From Lentisphaeria bacterium (GTDB lineage Bacteria > Verrucomicrobiota > Lentisphaeria > Victivallales > Victivallaceae), in contig CP091727.1 in the NCBI GenBank assembly GCA_022009855.1, positions 62,001 to 126,000 of the forward strand: a stretch of DNA of 64,000 nucleotides, given 5' to 3'. A model generated the notes under the pieces. The model saw nothing but the letters and a program-made list of their open reading frames with translations, did not search any database and was not told the DNA's origin. Made by a program: the position numbers and the translations under genes. Positions 36,962 to 48,637 of this stretch are shown piece after piece. Each line of letters begins with the position of its first letter. Position 1 is the stretch's first letter.

Positions 36962-39900
36962 ATGTCCCTATCGAGCAATATCCGGGCAGGCCGGGCATAT
37001 GTCGAGGTAACCGCCGAGACCAGCAAACTTCAGCGGAATCTGACGAGCGCCCAGGCTCAGCTGCAAAACTTTGGAAGAACCTGTACGAATGTCGGGAAAG
37101 ATCTCCTGATGCTCTCGGGCGCAATGGCCGCACCGTTGGTGATGGCGGCCCGGTCATTCGCCGGTTTCGATGACAGCATGCGTCTGGTGCAGGCAGTTAC
37201 CCAGGCGACCGACGCCGATTTCAAGGCATTGACCAAGACCGCGCAGCGTCTCGGACGTGACACCTCCTATACCGCGCAGCAGGCTGCGGATGCAATGGTG
37301 TCGCTGGGACGAATGGGTTTCTCCCCGACGGAAATCCAGGCATCCATCGATGCGGTGCTGAATCTTGCGCGGTCAACGGGGACGGAACTTGCGGAAGCGG
37401 GCGACATCGCCGCGAACAGCATGCGGATCTTCGGCATTGAAGCGTCACAGATGAGTGACGTCGCCGATGTTCTCACGGTCACTGCGAACAGTTCGGCCCA
37501 GACACTGATTGACCTCTTTGAGGCGTTGAAAATGGGCGGTCCGCAGGCGGCTGCCGCCGGGGAGTCAATTCGGGAAACCAGTGCGGCGATCGCGGTTCTT
37601 GCGAACATGGGCATAAAAGGATCTCTCGCCGGAACGGCTCTGCGCAAGAGTTTCTCGCAGTTTGCCAAGGTGAAAGTTCAGGATCAGCTCCGTTCCGTTG
37701 GCGTGGAAACAGTCGACGCAAACGGAAATCTCCGCAAAATGGCGGAGATCATGCGGGACATCGCCAAGGCAATGAGCACCATGCCCACCGCCGAAAAACT
37801 GGCATTTGCGGAAGATATCTTTGATATTCGCGGATCACTTGCCGGACTGACGCTGACGGCGAATACCGATGAACTGGATGCGATGCTGGTCAAGCTCCAG
37901 GATGTGGAAGGCGTCGCGGCGGACACGGCACAAAAGATGGATGCCGGACTCGGCGGCGCATTCCGACTTCTGCTTTCCGCAGTGGAAGGAGCGATGAATG
38001 CGATTGCCGATGCGATGAATTCGACTCTCCAGTCACTGATAGTCAAAGTGACGGCGGTCATCAACGCCTTCACCCAATGGATTGAGGCGAATCAGGGGCT
38101 GGTGACAGCCTTTGCCGTGACGGTGGCGGGGGCTGCCGGCCTTGCAGTGGTTCTGATTGCCATCGGAGTTGCCGCCAAGGGGGCGGCTGCCGGAATCACC
38201 GTAGTTCAGACGGCGATCAAAGGGATTCACTTTCCTTCAGGGGGTGGCCATTACGCAGGGGACAGCACTCAAGACCTCCTTTACGCTGTTGACGCAGTCG
38301 TTCGCGGACTACCGCAACACGGCGATTCCGGCAATGGTCGGGACGGAAAAGTTCTGTGCGGCTTTGGGGCTTGCCTCGACGTCCGCGAACCGGGCGCGGG
38401 CAAGCATCATTCTGATGAGCAATGCCGAAGCCGCCGCGGCAGCGAAGTCGGCACTTGCAGCCAAATGGCAGGCCGTAACGAAAACCCTTGCCTCATTCCG
38501 GAACACGGCGCTGGCGGCAGCCGTTGCGACCAAAACACAGGCGGCGGCCGAAGTTCTGGCTGCCGCGCAGTCGACGCTGGCGGCAAAATGGACAGCCATG
38601 ACAAGTGCGCTGAAAAACTTCAGTCTCGCCGCCGTCGCGGCAACCGCTGCGACCAAAGCACAGGCTGCGGCCGAAGCGGCGGCAGCGGTGAAAACGGCGC
38701 TGGTCTCCGGCTGGACGGCTATGGCGAACGCCCTGAAGGGATTGACACTCTCTTCCATCGCGGCAGCGGCTGCACTCAAGGCGCAGGCTGTCGCGGAAGG
38801 AGCCATGGCGGCGGGACACGCACTGGCAACCGCCTGGACGACCATGGCAAGTGCTCTGAAATCCTATACGGCCGCATCGATTGCGGCAACTGTCGCAGTG
38901 AAAGCGCAAACAGTCGCGGAAGCGATCTGCACGGCGGGAACCGTGGCATTGAATCAGGTCCGCAAAGCCGGAATTGCTGTGACCGCGCTTTTCACGGCGG
39001 CGAATCTGAAAGCTGTGATTGCGGTTTCCGCCGTTGCGGCGGGAAACTTCCTGCTGGCGGCGGCAGCCAAGGTCGCGGCGGCGGCAATGGTGGCTCTGGG
39101 AGCGGTCATGAGCTTTATTGCCGCTCACCCGGTGGCGGTTGCGCTGATTGCGCTGGGAGCGGTTCTGGCGGGTGTGTGCATCTATCTTTCCCGCGCCGGA
39201 TCCTATACCGCGCAGCTTTCGGACAAGATGAGCACGCTTCGGGAAAAGGGAGACCAGCTCCGCAAAACAGATGAAATCCGCATGGAACGGCTCCAGCAGC
39301 TGGCGGCAAAGCAGAAACTGACGAATGCCGAGATGGCGGAAGCGCGTATGCTGGCAACCAAACTGCAGAAAAAATACGGCGACCTCGGGATCACGATCAG
39401 CGACAACGCCATGCGAATTACGGCGCTGGGTGCGGCGGCATCCCGCATCGGAGCCATGGAGCTTTCCATCAAGGACAACAGCGACCTTGACAAGTTGCGG
39501 AAATTGAAAGTGTTGTCACTGGAAGTCACACTGGATGTGGATCAGCAGAACGACGCGGAACGACTGATCGGCGAACTGTCGAAGGAATACGGCGATCTCG
39601 GAGTTGCGGTCGACCGGACAGCGGGAAAGATCGTCAGACTCAACAGCGTTGCGGCGAATCTCCGGGAACTTTCCCTCAAAGTCTCCGGAACGGAGGACGC
39701 GGACAAGGTCAGCCGTCTGCAGACACTTTCACAAATGCCGAAGCTGGACGCGTCCGGAATTGCGGAGGCAAACACCCTGCTGGAACAACTCAGAGCAAAA
39801 TACGGCGAACTCGGACTTTCCGTGGATACGGCCAGGGGACGTATCGTCGCCTTGACGGAAGCCCAGAGGCAATTTACTGCAGCCGCACAAATCATTCAGG

Positions 39901-41240
39901 CAGGAAACGATCCGCAGAAGGAGACGCATCTTGCTCAGCTGGAACGGCTCAAGCAGTTGGCGGAACAGGAAAAGCTGACCGCAGCGGAACAGCAGGAAGC
40001 GCAAACCATCGTCAATGCGCTGAACGGAGCCTACAACAACCTCGGGCTCGGAATCGATACGATCACCGGGAAACTGAATCTTGCCGCTTCGGCGCAGGAG
40101 AAGTTCAATGAAGCCATGAAAGCGGCAACCCTTGGGGAGCTGGATGCGGAAATCGCCGAACTGGAGGCCAACCTCAAGGAACTTCAAGCGGAAAACGAAG
40201 CTCTGCTCTCCTACTGGAACAACAACCTCTGGTCGCAAATCTCCGGCAGACAGGAAGAAGCGCAGAAGAAACTCGAAGCCAACGGCGATCGCGCCATGGG
40301 GTTACCGTCAGAAGATTCAAGCATTGCAGAAACGCCGTCAGGCGGTTCAGGAAGGCAAGCCCGGCGCAACGACCGGAGAAGAAGGGAAAACAGCGACCAC
40401 GGAGGAAAAAGTCGAGGCGGAAAAACAACGCCGACAGGCGGTATCCGACAACGCGGACGCTGCCGCAAAACGTGTCGCCGAAATTGACAAACAGCTTGCA
40501 CGGGAACGAAAAACTGAACTTGAAAACGAGATCGACGACATCATTGCGCTTCGCGACGAATACAAACAGCTGATTCAGACGATGCTGGATTATGAAAAAT
40601 CCAAGCCGGAAAAAAGAACAGGACAAGGCGAAGATCACGGAACTGGAGGGAACTCGCCGGAGCGGATCAGACAGCGGAAGACCGCATCGCCAAAGCGCGG
40701 GAAAAAGCCGCTCAGAAAATGAAGGCTGATGTTGCTTCCTATCAGGAGCGCTTTCAGGAGTCCGAACAGAGCATTCAGGATCGGCGCACCGAAGCGGCGC
40801 AGGATCGAAAAATCGATGAAACGCTGAAAAACGATCTTGCCGCCGGACAGCAGATGCTGGAAGGATTGATTGCTCAATATCAGAAAGAAGCGGCGGCGGC
40901 AAAAGCACAGTTCGAAAAGGAACTGCAGGATGCGCAGGCGGACGGCAAAATCGATGATTACGAGCGCAGAAAACTCGACGACGCTCACAGCGCATACACC
41001 CGGGCGGAGTCGATGGTGGACAAATATTCCGACCGTCTGCGCTCGGCTCAGGACGGGACCCGGGAGGCGGCGGAGAAAGTGTCGAAACCGCAGGGGGCCT
41101 TCCTTGCCGCAGCGCTGGAAAATCTGGGGGAATCGAGTGCCGCCGACCGGACCGCAAAAGCAACAGAAACGATTGTCGCCAATACGAAGAAAACCAACAC
41201 TCTGCTGAAAAAACAAAACAGCATGGGAACATTCGCCTGA
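36962..41240 (+). CDS. Tail tape-measure protein
   Basis: About 1,420 aa across three or more shifts (near 38237, 40300, 40615-40700). The start MSLSSNIRAGRAYVEV has AGAAGGA upstream. N-terminal TP901/Mu-type domain: FDDSMRLVQAVTQATDADF, LGRDTSYTAQQAADAMVSLGRMGF, FEALKMGGPQAAAAGES. A hydrophobic segment (VTVAGAAGLAVVLIAIGVAA) follows, then at least three Ala-rich 41-residue repeats ending W(T)AM..ALK (38.5-38.9 kb), a second repeat type built on YGDLG/YGELG, and a long coiled coil. It sets tail length and is ejected with DNA. Confidence 0.92.
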
Positions 41241-41255
41241 TGGAAAGGAGCTGTT

Positions 41256-42089
41256 ATGGCAAACGAAATCCGTGTGGAAAAATGTTTTTACGATCTGAAT
41301 GAATATATGGACTATTCCGGTTTTCTGACCCAGGCGGAAGTTCCGTATCTGGTGTTTGGAGCGGAAGAGGAGCTTGCCGCGCTGAATGCGGTCCGGGAGG
41401 CTTCGCCGGAGACGCTGGAAAATCTGACTCGTCAGACGCTGGAAATCTCTGAACGGATCAATCAGGACATCTTCAAGGTTCTGGTCACCTATGAGATGGA
41501 TGTGTTCGGCGGAAGCGATGGTGACAACGAACCGGAACCGAGCTTTGCATTCGATACCGGAGGCGGAAGCAAACATGTCAATCAGAGCATTGCGACGGTA
41601 TCCAGGACTCCATCGGACGCCCCGGATTACGGCGGCGCGATCAGCGTGGATTCGGAAGGCAATGTGAACGGGATCGACATCACTATGCCCGTCATGAACT
41701 TCTCGGAAACTCACTATTTCCGGGCCTCGAAGGTAACCACCGCTTACAAGAAACGCCTCGCGGAACTGACCGGGACTGTAAACAACGGAAAATTCAAAGG
41801 GTATGCTCCCGGCGAAGTCCTTTTCCTCGGTGCGAGCGGAAGCCGTCGCGGCAAACATTCCGATGATGACTGGGAAATCACCTTCCGGTTCGCGGTTTCG
41901 CCGAACCGGGAAAATCTGAAAATCGGTGATCTGACCGTCAAGGAGAAACTCGGCTGGGATTACCTCTGGGTCCGTTATGCCGATGATGTTTCCTCCGATC
42001 AGAAATGTCTCGTCAAAAAGCCGGAATCGGCCTATGTGGAACGTGTCTATCAGGCCGCTGATTTCGGCGGATTGGGGATCAGGCAATGA
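41256..42089 (+). CDS. Tail protein, 277 aa
   Basis: MANEIRVEKCFYDLNEYMDYSG, ALNAVREASPETLENLTRQTLEIS, and GVNGIDITMPVMNFSET-like region (NGIDITMPVMNFSETHYF) with KRLAELTGTVNNGKFKGY and GEVLFLGASGSRRG. Unnamed distal tail protein by position after the tape measure. Intact frame. Confidence 0.75.
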   Translation: MANEIRVEKCFYDLNEYMDYSGFLTQAEVPYLVFGAEEELAALNAVREASPETLENLTRQTLEISERINQDIFKVLVTYEMDVFGGSDGDNEPEPSFAFDTGGGSKHVNQSIATVSRTPSDAPDYGGAISVDSEGNVNGIDITMPVMNFSETHYFRASKVTTAYKKRLAELTGTVNNGKFKGYAPGEVLFLGASGSRRGKHSDDDWEITFRFAVSPNRENLKIGDLTVKEKLGWDYLWVRYADDVSSDQKCLVKKPESAYVERVYQAADFGGLGIRQ

Positions 42090-42844
42090 ACAAAGTACAG
42101 ACAGGCGATCCGATTCAGATCAAAGCCGCGACCTGGAATTCGTTTATCGATGCGGCGGAATATGTGAAAAATCTCCAGTCCGACCAAGGCGGAGGAGCCC
42201 TCAGGAACGGCAATTCCAGCGGTGTGATCCTGTTGAAAAACGGGGAAAGCACATTGTTTCCCCGGTTTTCGGCCATGGCGATCACAGACGTGCTGATCCG
42301 GCCGGATGTGAACGAACCGGAATTTACCGGGAAGTGTCCGGCGTTTCTCGGTCGAAAGGTGACCAACGCCTATGAGGAATATCCATATGCGGTGCTTCTG
42401 GAACCTGTTGATGCGGGAAAAATCGGCCGGGCACTTCTGCTGGGAATTGTTCCGGCAAAGGTGAGCATTCTGGATCCGGAACACAAATTTGCCGAACCGA
42501 TGGTCGGGAATGCTTCCGGGGCAATGCAGTCGGCGGAAAACGGTGTTGCCCGGATTCTCTGGAAGGCCGGAAATACCGGAAGTCAGTGGTGCATGCTTCA
42601 GCTCGGAGGCGCGGGATCCGGCGGTGGTGGAACAGAAGACAAAGTTTTTCTTTGTAAAGTGACTGGAGGCAGTACCGGAGCCGGTTACAATGTCCAGCTT
42701 TTTGCCGAGGGGAAAGACAATGCCAGCACCGGTTCCGGCACTCTCTATGTTGCCGAACTTGCTTTGAATTCCACCATTCCCGCGGGAAGCTGGATCATCG
42801 GACACCGGATTGCAATTCAGACGACAGGGGGAAATGAGACATGA
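42086..42844 (+). CDS. Tail-associated protein, 252 aa
   Basis: MNKVQTGDPIQIKAATWNSFIDAA is a start often seen in phage baseplate/tail-tip proteins. Then GRALLLGIVPAKVSILDPEHKFAEP and a Gly-rich turn GGAGSGGGG before a C-terminal beta region. Four-base overlaps with both neighbours. Confidence 0.7.
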   Translation: MNKVQTGDPIQIKAATWNSFIDAAEYVKNLQSDQGGGALRNGNSSGVILLKNGESTLFPRFSAMAITDVLIRPDVNEPEFTGKCPAFLGRKVTNAYEEYPYAVLLEPVDAGKIGRALLLGIVPAKVSILDPEHKFAEPMVGNASGAMQSAENGVARILWKAGNTGSQWCMLQLGGAGSGGGGTEDKVFLCKVTGGSTGAGYNVQLFAEGKDNASTGSGTLYVAELALNSTIPAGSWIIGHRIAIQTTGGNET

Positions 42845-43692
42845 GTTTTCAATATGTTCCGACGCAACTGCGAAGTCCGACGATTCCGAACTGGACTTTT
42901 CCTCATGGATTCTGGCGTGGAATCGGTGTGGATGCCGGATTGGTTGCTTTTGATACGAATAATGGCTATCTGGGAGATTATGTCATTACTCAGAATCTCT
43001 GGACCTATCGGTTGAAAATTGACAATGCCATCTATTCTCCAGTCTTCAATGATGTGAACGGATACATCTACTGGAAATACGGTTCAAGTTTTTTTTATTA
43101 TTCCAGGAGTTACGGCTGGATTCTCCACAACCGGTTTCCGGGATATGAGCCGAAGGAAAACTACAATTCAGAGAGTAAGGAATATGAAGGGGATGCTTTT
43201 TCACGCGGGCTCCATCCCTTCTGCCAGAGATGGAGGTTACAGTTATCTTCAGCCTCGCGGAACAAACCGGAACGGAGGAGGAGCAAACAAGACGGTTTAT
43301 TTTGATTTTCCCCGCTGGCAGAGTGTCAATCGAGCGCAGCTTGGAAAATATGAACCGAAAGGCGGCGTTTCCGGGGAGAAATATTTCGGTCTTCCCCGCT
43401 GGCGGGACAGCAGTTCCAATTATTACATCCGCTCTCTGGAAAGAAGAACGGACGCTTCTCCTACGGAGGAATTCGGTATGAGAACGGAATATGGCTTCTG
43501 GGAGAGCTGAACAGCCCGTCTGGATGGTGGGAAGGCGAAGAGCCGAATAAAGAAAAGGCTGTAACTTTCCAATTCTGCAAACCTGAAGATTCTGAAATTA
43601 CAGGGGGCCAACCGGACGCTTTCGTTTTACGACTATGTTCAGGGCGACGAAACAGGCGTCGCGTATCTCGGCGAGGTGGCGATATGGAGATG
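42841..43692 (+). CDS. Tail tip/receptor-binding-like protein
   Basis: About 283 aa over several shifts (near 43170, 43440, 43600). Aromatic and Gly-rich: NWTFPHGFWRGIGVDAGLVAF, YIYWKYGSSFFYYSRSYGWI, FPRWQSVNRAQLGKYEPKGG, ending YDYVQGDETGVAYLGEVAIW. Its stop overlaps the next start. Composition fits an extracellular adhesive tail component. Confidence 0.6.
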
Positions 43693-45554
43693 ATTCAATA
43701 TACGCCTCCGTTTCCTGGGATGACAAAAGGGCATGGACTGGGAATCTCCCGATCCGGGAAATGTCGACTATTACCGTGCCATTCTGGAAGCCGTCACCGA
43801 GCGGGCAATCCTGACCAATCAGAATCCCAATGAGGTGCTGTATTCCATCATCCAGTACCGACCGTGGAGCATAGCCGCCATAAATGCAATCCGGGATGCA
43901 ATCTATAGACTTGCTCCGAATTTTGTGAATATGGAGTTCGACGACTACAAAGATGATCTATCAGACTTCCCAAAGATGTGGGACTATTATGATTTGGTCA
44001 ACTCGGAAGGATGCCGGATTTGTGAATGCCGGGAACTGGCAGTTCCAATGCGGCGGGATGGGCAGAGTGGCTGAAGTCGGTGAAAAACGCAATTAACAAA
44101 CTGACTGCGGTGAAGTTTTCTGGTATTTCCGGTACTTACCTTTCCCGTTCGGGGTCGGAACATGATCCCCCGTTTTCAGAATCCATTTCCACGGCATTGA
44201 GAGAAGCGCTGGAGGGAGAACCCTACTCGGGAACATTTTCCAGTTTCCCGCAGGAATTTTATTCATGGTCGGGGAATACGGACTATTACAGGAATTCTGA
44301 CGGAGAGAGGGGATACTGCGGGTATGCGCAGTCCAGAAGCATTGTTATCAAAACAGCCCGGCGTCCGCATCCGACAGCGGAGTGCGACTTGATATTTCGG
44401 TACAAAGTGTCAGCCCCAACCGGGCCAGTTTCCTATTCTTCGGAACTGCAGAAGAGCGTCCTTGACCTGGGAAGCAGCGGCCTTTCCCTTGGTGTCAGCA
44501 CCATCCGGATACACTGGTCCGCGAATATGGAGATGGATATTTCCATCGGAGGAAATGTCGATGACATTCCCCGGAATTCCAGCGTGCCTGTAAGCGATTA
44601 CAGAACAAATTATGATTCATGTCGCGCTCTTTTTGGAATTCGACCGGACGGATGGAGATATTTACGCCAAAGTTCCGGTTGTGGACAATATCACGGTCAA
44701 CAACCCGCGCGGCAGATCGCTGTATATCTACAATGCCCGGCTGACCAATGCAAGACTGAAAGGGTCCATGACCTGCTACTATACCGTCGCGGACATCGAC
44801 AAGCTGGAAACATGGTTTCCCGGATATGTGCTCTGGGCTTATGACGGAAGCCATGTCCGCGTCAAGGACATGTTCATCAACATTGACAATCCCGCCTATC
44901 TGTACAGTCAGGAACCGGCCGTCGGAACGGATTACAGCAGCCGAGCCAATGTGTTTGCCGACAAATGCAATATTGCGCTCCGTCCGCTGAACTACCAGAG
45001 CTCCAACGATAATTACATCTATCAGGGATTCGGCTGCAACAACGAGGGAGAAGATGGCCATTTCTGCTTCCGCTGCCCGAACGGCATCGCCGACACCTGG
45101 AGTGTTCATCGCAGCGGTGGCGGCGCGGCGGCAATCAAACTCTACAATAACAATTACAACACCACCCGGACGATGGTCCTCGGTCGCAAGCCTTTCAAGG
45201 GTCTGCAACTCCTCCCGACGACAAGCGGACGGCATGTCCTGAAAGCGCATATTGCATACAAGGGGTTCACCGATGATTCCGAACTCTCCCGCCGGCTGCT
45301 TTTTTTCCGCCACCGTCCGGGGCGCTGACGGTAACGACATCGTTTATTGGAGCTCACTTCATGGACGATGGGTTGACGATTCCGCCTCCGAATGGATCAA
45401 TGATGAGAATCTGACACAGAAGTGTCTGGAAATTCCGCTGGATCTGGTCGAAAACAATCCGGTCGATGTCCGGATCTACTTCTGCTGGTTCAGCTCCTCC
45501 GGATTCGTTTACGTTGACCCTGCGCTGGAACTCGAACCGGTTGTTTCGGAGTAA
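43684..45554 (+). CDS. Large tail fibre/baseplate protein, frameshifted
   Basis: About 620 aa if one gene, starting MEMIQYTPPFPGMTKG. Shifts near 43728, 44020, 44605 and 45300. Segments: VDYYRAILEAVTERAILTNQN, MKFSGISGTYLSRSGSEHD-like, IDISIGG..., then HVALFLEFDRTDGDIYAKVP, LTNARLKGSMTCYYTVADID, and FSATVRGADGNDIVYWSSLHG ending ALELEPVVSE. The part from 44612 could be a separate gene. No enzymatic motif seen. Confidence 0.6.
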
Positions 45555-45557
45555 ACG

Positions 45558-45933
45558 ATGCAGGCGCGCTACATCCAGCGCGGCGAGTCGATTGATTTTG
45601 TCCCGGAAAGGGATATTGCAGCCGGCGAGATTGTGATTCGGAACGGTCTCGTCGGCGTGGCAAGAATTCCTGTCCGAAAAAAAGACACTCGGCAGTCTTG
45701 CTCTTTCCGGAGTGTTCGACGTAACGAAACCGGTGCGCTGTGCTTTCAGCGTCGGCGCAGCGGTTTACTGGGACGCGGTCCGCCAAAGTGCCGTCACCTC
45801 CGGAGAGCTGCTGCTCGGACTCGCCGCCGAGAGTTCGAAACTCAACGATTCCCATGTCCGTGTGATTCTGAATTCCGGAGGAATCACCATCAACAACAAT
45901 GAAGCAACCCTCAACTGGCAAACCATAAACTGA
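45558..45933 (+). CDS. Second DUF2190 protein
   Basis: About 125 aa across one shift near 45682. MQARYIQRGESIDFVPERDIAAGEIVIRNGLVGVA and GVFDVTKPVRCAFSVGAAVYWDAV parallel the copy at 31134. A decoration-type protein in the tail-fibre region instead of the head region is unusual; it may decorate fibres or be a transferred duplicate. Confidence 0.82.
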
Positions 45934-45944
45934 AAGGTATCTCC

Positions 45945-46735
45945 ATGTCCGCAGTCAAATTTTTCATCCTTACTTCGACGCAGTATGCCGCAATTGATCC
46001 CAAAGACGACGGAACTCTCTACTTTGTTTCCGATCAGAACCGGATTTACAAGGGAACGGTTCCGTATTCCCATCCGATTGAGCTGGTGGACGAGTTTCCT
46101 GCCACCGGACTGGTCGGCACACTTTACGTCAACACATCCACCAAAGAGGGGAAGGCGTGGAACGGCTCCGCATGGGTGACGGTTCAGCTTGCCGTTTCCA
46201 CAACGCTGGACGATTCCGACGAAGCGATCCCGACCTCCAAGGCGGTCAAAGAGTATGTGGACGGCGCGGTGGAAAACATCGTCGCAGGGGGTGGAGCCGT
46301 GACCGACGTCACCTACGCCGACAAGACGATCACGGTCAAAAAGGGACGAATTCCACGACGCCGCTTCAGCTCACCGGGCTGGTCGACGGTGCATCATATG
46401 ACGGGGCAAGCGGGAAACTCACGTTCACGACGAACGGTGGAACTCCCATTGAAATCAATCTCCCTGTCGAGCAGTTTCTCGCCGCAGCCGCCTACGATGC
46501 GGAAACCCACATCCTCTCCCTCACCATGACCGACAACACAAAATTCGATGTCGATCTCGGCGACCTCATCGATGTGTATGAGGCGGGAGAAACGGAGAGT
46601 ATTTCCGTGAGTGTTTCCGGTGGAACGATCACTGCCGCTCTGAAAGTCTCCGCCGAAGCGGAGAACCAGCTTCAGGTCAGGAGTGACGGGGCATATGTTC
46701 CGCCGCTCAGCTGGCAGACCGTGGAAGGCGCATGA
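45945..46735 (+). CDS. Tail fibre-like protein
   Basis: About 263 aa. MSAVKFFILTSTQYAAIDPKDDGTLYFVSDQNRIYKG and LVGTLYVNTSTKEGKAWNGSAWV are beta-stranded units used in siphophage fibres; then PTSKAVKEYVDGAVENI coiled coil, and after a shift near 46343, PLQLTGLVDGASYDGASGKL to WQTVEGA. It overlaps the next gene. Confidence 0.7.
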
Positions 46736-47157
46736 TGCCGAACTTCAAACCGAGGCTTGGGACAAAGTTCCAGGCGCAGACCGCCCCCGTAAATGACGGG
46801 CAGTTTATTGTAGCGACCGATTCACGGGAACTGTTCTATGACAACGGGACGCTTCGGATTCCGCTGGCGGACATTGTGTTTCTGAACACAGAGGAGGAAC
46901 GGGCGTCGATTCTCGCTCCGCTCCCCAAATTTTACTTTGTGATTGCAACCGGGAAACTCTACGTCTGGGACGGCACAATCTGGACGATCATCAACGACGA
47001 TCCGTTTGATGAGAACTCTCTGCCGCCGCCAGGAAGCCTTCCGACTCTTCTGTTCGTCAGGCATGGCAAGATCCGTTCTCTGAAACTTGGCGATGAGGGC
47101 GATATTCTGACTGTCTGCAACGGGGAAATCGTCTGGGAACCGCCGCAATATCAATAA
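46732..47157 (+). CDS. Fibre-associated protein, 141 aa
   Basis: MPNFKPRLGTKFQAQTAPVNDGQFIVATDSRELFYDNGTLR, a motif (DGTLYFATDTGELFVD-like) recurring in tail fibre accessory proteins, then FVIATGKLYVWDGTIWTII and a C-terminal LGDEGDILTVCNGEIVWEP. Confidence 0.7.
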   Translation: MMPNFKPRLGTKFQAQTAPVNDGQFIVATDSRELFYDNGTLRIPLADIVFLNTEEERASILAPLPKFYFVIATGKLYVWDGTIWTIINDDPFDENSLPPPGSLPTLLFVRHGKIRSLKLGDEGDILTVCNGEIVWEPPQYQ

Positions 47158-47171
47158 CGTAGAGGAGGAAG

Positions 47172-47609
47172 ATGAACCGGCTTAAAGAAATCAAGGAACT
47201 GAAGGCTCTGGCGGAGGAGCTTCAGCTCGAAAACCGTGAGATCATCCGCAAATACAAAATCACCGAACTTGCCGGCATCTACAACGGCATCGGTCCGGAT
47301 TCCTTTCCGGAGTGGTTGAGAGGGCTAGTGTCAACCCTGCATCCGAGCCTCGCTGTCGTGGCCTTTATCCACGACATCGAGTGGCATGAGTCCGACGGAT
47401 CGAAAGAGAAATTCACCGAATCCAACAACCGCTTCAAAACCAACGGCTATACGGTGGCGAAAGCAAATTACAGCTGGTGGAATCCGCTCCGCTACATTGT
47501 CATGAACCATGCCCGCAGATTCGGGAACATCTGCCAGCTCTTCGGCTGGGATGCATGGTGTTCCCCATGTGAGTGTACCGTGTGCAGAAAGAAAAGAGGT
47601 GAAAAGTGA
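47172..47609 (+). CDS. Unknown late protein, 145 aa
   Basis: N-terminal coiled coil (LKEIKELKALAEELQLENREII), then TLHPSLAVVAFIHDIEWHESDG with a buried His-Asp pair, ESNNRFKTNG, and a C-terminal Cys cluster (CSPCECTVCRKKRG). The HD region resembles small DUF1353-like phage proteins, but I cannot confirm it. Just ahead of two lipoproteins, in the region where lysis genes lie. Confidence 0.6.
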   Translation: MNRLKEIKELKALAEELQLENREIIRKYKITELAGIYNGIGPDSFPEWLRGLVSTLHPSLAVVAFIHDIEWHESDGSKEKFTESNNRFKTNGYTVAKANYSWWNPLRYIVMNHARRFGNICQLFGWDAWCSPCECTVCRKKRGEK

Positions 47610-47968
47610 AAATTGTATCCATTGTGTCCATGATGTTTGCAGCCGTGCTTCTTCTGACCGGATGCGGTCACAACGCCATTCAGTATGGGGACGGCATCGG
47701 CTTTGACGTCGGAATCAATCCCAACAACTACATGCTGTCCTTGAACCTGCGGTATGGCAAAATCCTTTCCGCCGTTGTCCGTGACAATGTCGAATTGGAG
47801 CTTTCCGGCAAAGCCGACGCCAATGGGATGAGTGGAGACCAAAACACCGCCGGGGCAAGTTCCGATGGCAATCTCAAGATCCAAATTGGCCGTCAGATCA
47901 ACGGTGCCACTGTCGATCTGGTGAAGGCCGGAACCGATTCCGAAAAAATCATCGAAAACCTGAAATAG
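47606..47968 (+). CDS. Phage lipoprotein, 120 aa
   Basis: Signal peptide with lipobox: MKIVSIVSMMFAAVLLLTGC. The mature part has a repeated beta pattern ending QIGRQINGATVDLVKAG. Membrane-anchored after processing. It may act in lysis (spanin-like) or superinfection exclusion; undecided. Confidence 0.75.
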   Translation: MKIVSIVSMMFAAVLLLTGCGHNAIQYGDGIGFDVGINPNNYMLSLNLRYGKILSAVVRDNVELELSGKADANGMSGDQNTAGASSDGNLKIQIGRQINGATVDLVKAGTDSEKIIENLK

Positions 47969-47997
47969 CTTCAAACACTCTGAAAGGAAACCTCATC

Positions 47998-48324
47998 ATG
48001 ACGAAAAAACAGAAAATCACTGCAGTTCTCGCGCTCGCAATCGCCTTCAGTCTCGGCATGGCGGTCATGTGCGGATGCTCCTACTTCACCCAGGAAAAGG
48101 TCGCCGAAATCCACAAAACGGTCGGGACCATTCTGGATATCGCCTACACCTCCGGCGGAGCTGTTCTTGTCGAACAGAAGATCGACCAGCTCGTCGCCGA
48201 CGGCAAGATCACCGCTCAGCAGGGAGAAATGCTGAAAGAAGCCGCCCGGAAGTCTTACGAGGCTCTGCAGGCCAAACTCACGGAGCTTTCAGTCAAAGAC
48301 GTGGCCGTCGAAGTTTCCGAGTAA
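47998..48324 (+). CDS. Phage lipoprotein with coiled coil, 108 aa
   Basis: MTKKQKITAVLALAIAFSLG then a lipobox at VMCGC. The mature region is helical: KVAEIHKTVGTILDIAYTSGG and ITAQQGEMLKEAARKSYEAL. Last gene before the terminator. Spanin-like role possible from size and position. Confidence 0.75.
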   Translation: MTKKQKITAVLALAIAFSLGMAVMCGCSYFTQEKVAEIHKTVGTILDIAYTSGGAVLVEQKIDQLVADGKITAQQGEMLKEAARKSYEALQAKLTELSVKDVAVEVSE

Positions 48325-48332
48325 AAATGAAG

Positions 48333-48372
48333 CCCGGTTGGGAGCTAGCTTTCCGGCCGGGCTTTTCGTTTC
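48333..48372 (+). terminator. Rho-independent terminator after the late operon
   Basis: AGCCCGG and CCGGGCT form a GC stem around a ~20-base loop region, followed by TTTTCGTTT. Directly downstream of the second lipoprotein. Confidence 0.75.
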
Positions 48373-48637
48373 AGCAGAAATGGACAATACCCCACGCCGT
48401 TATTCGCGCACAAAAGCCTCTGTGGCGGCGAACAGTTTTTCTGACGATCAGGGGCATGCGACCCGGTCCCGCATTTGCGCAACATGCCCCGTAACTTTGC
48501 GAACAAAGGCGAATTTATGAGTAGAGCGATGCGAGCAGTGCCCCAATATTTTTTCTGCATAATTTCCCCGGATATCGCTCTGCCATACTTGCATAACTCT
48601 TTTTCTATGCTGTCAGGTGAAACTGTCATCACCCCCC
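48373..48637. other. Non-coding stretch before the first leader
   Basis: No credible gene. It contains palindromic pieces (GGGGCATG...CATGCCCC is near-perfect at ~48450-48495) and sequences that also precede leader copy C. Confidence 0.4.

Noticed and set aside
40174..42086. Long minus-strand ORFs (352 and 483 aa) opposite the tape measure and tail genes
   Set aside because: They are Arg/Pro/Ser-rich shadows of GC-rich plus-strand genes whose products have clear families and overlaps.
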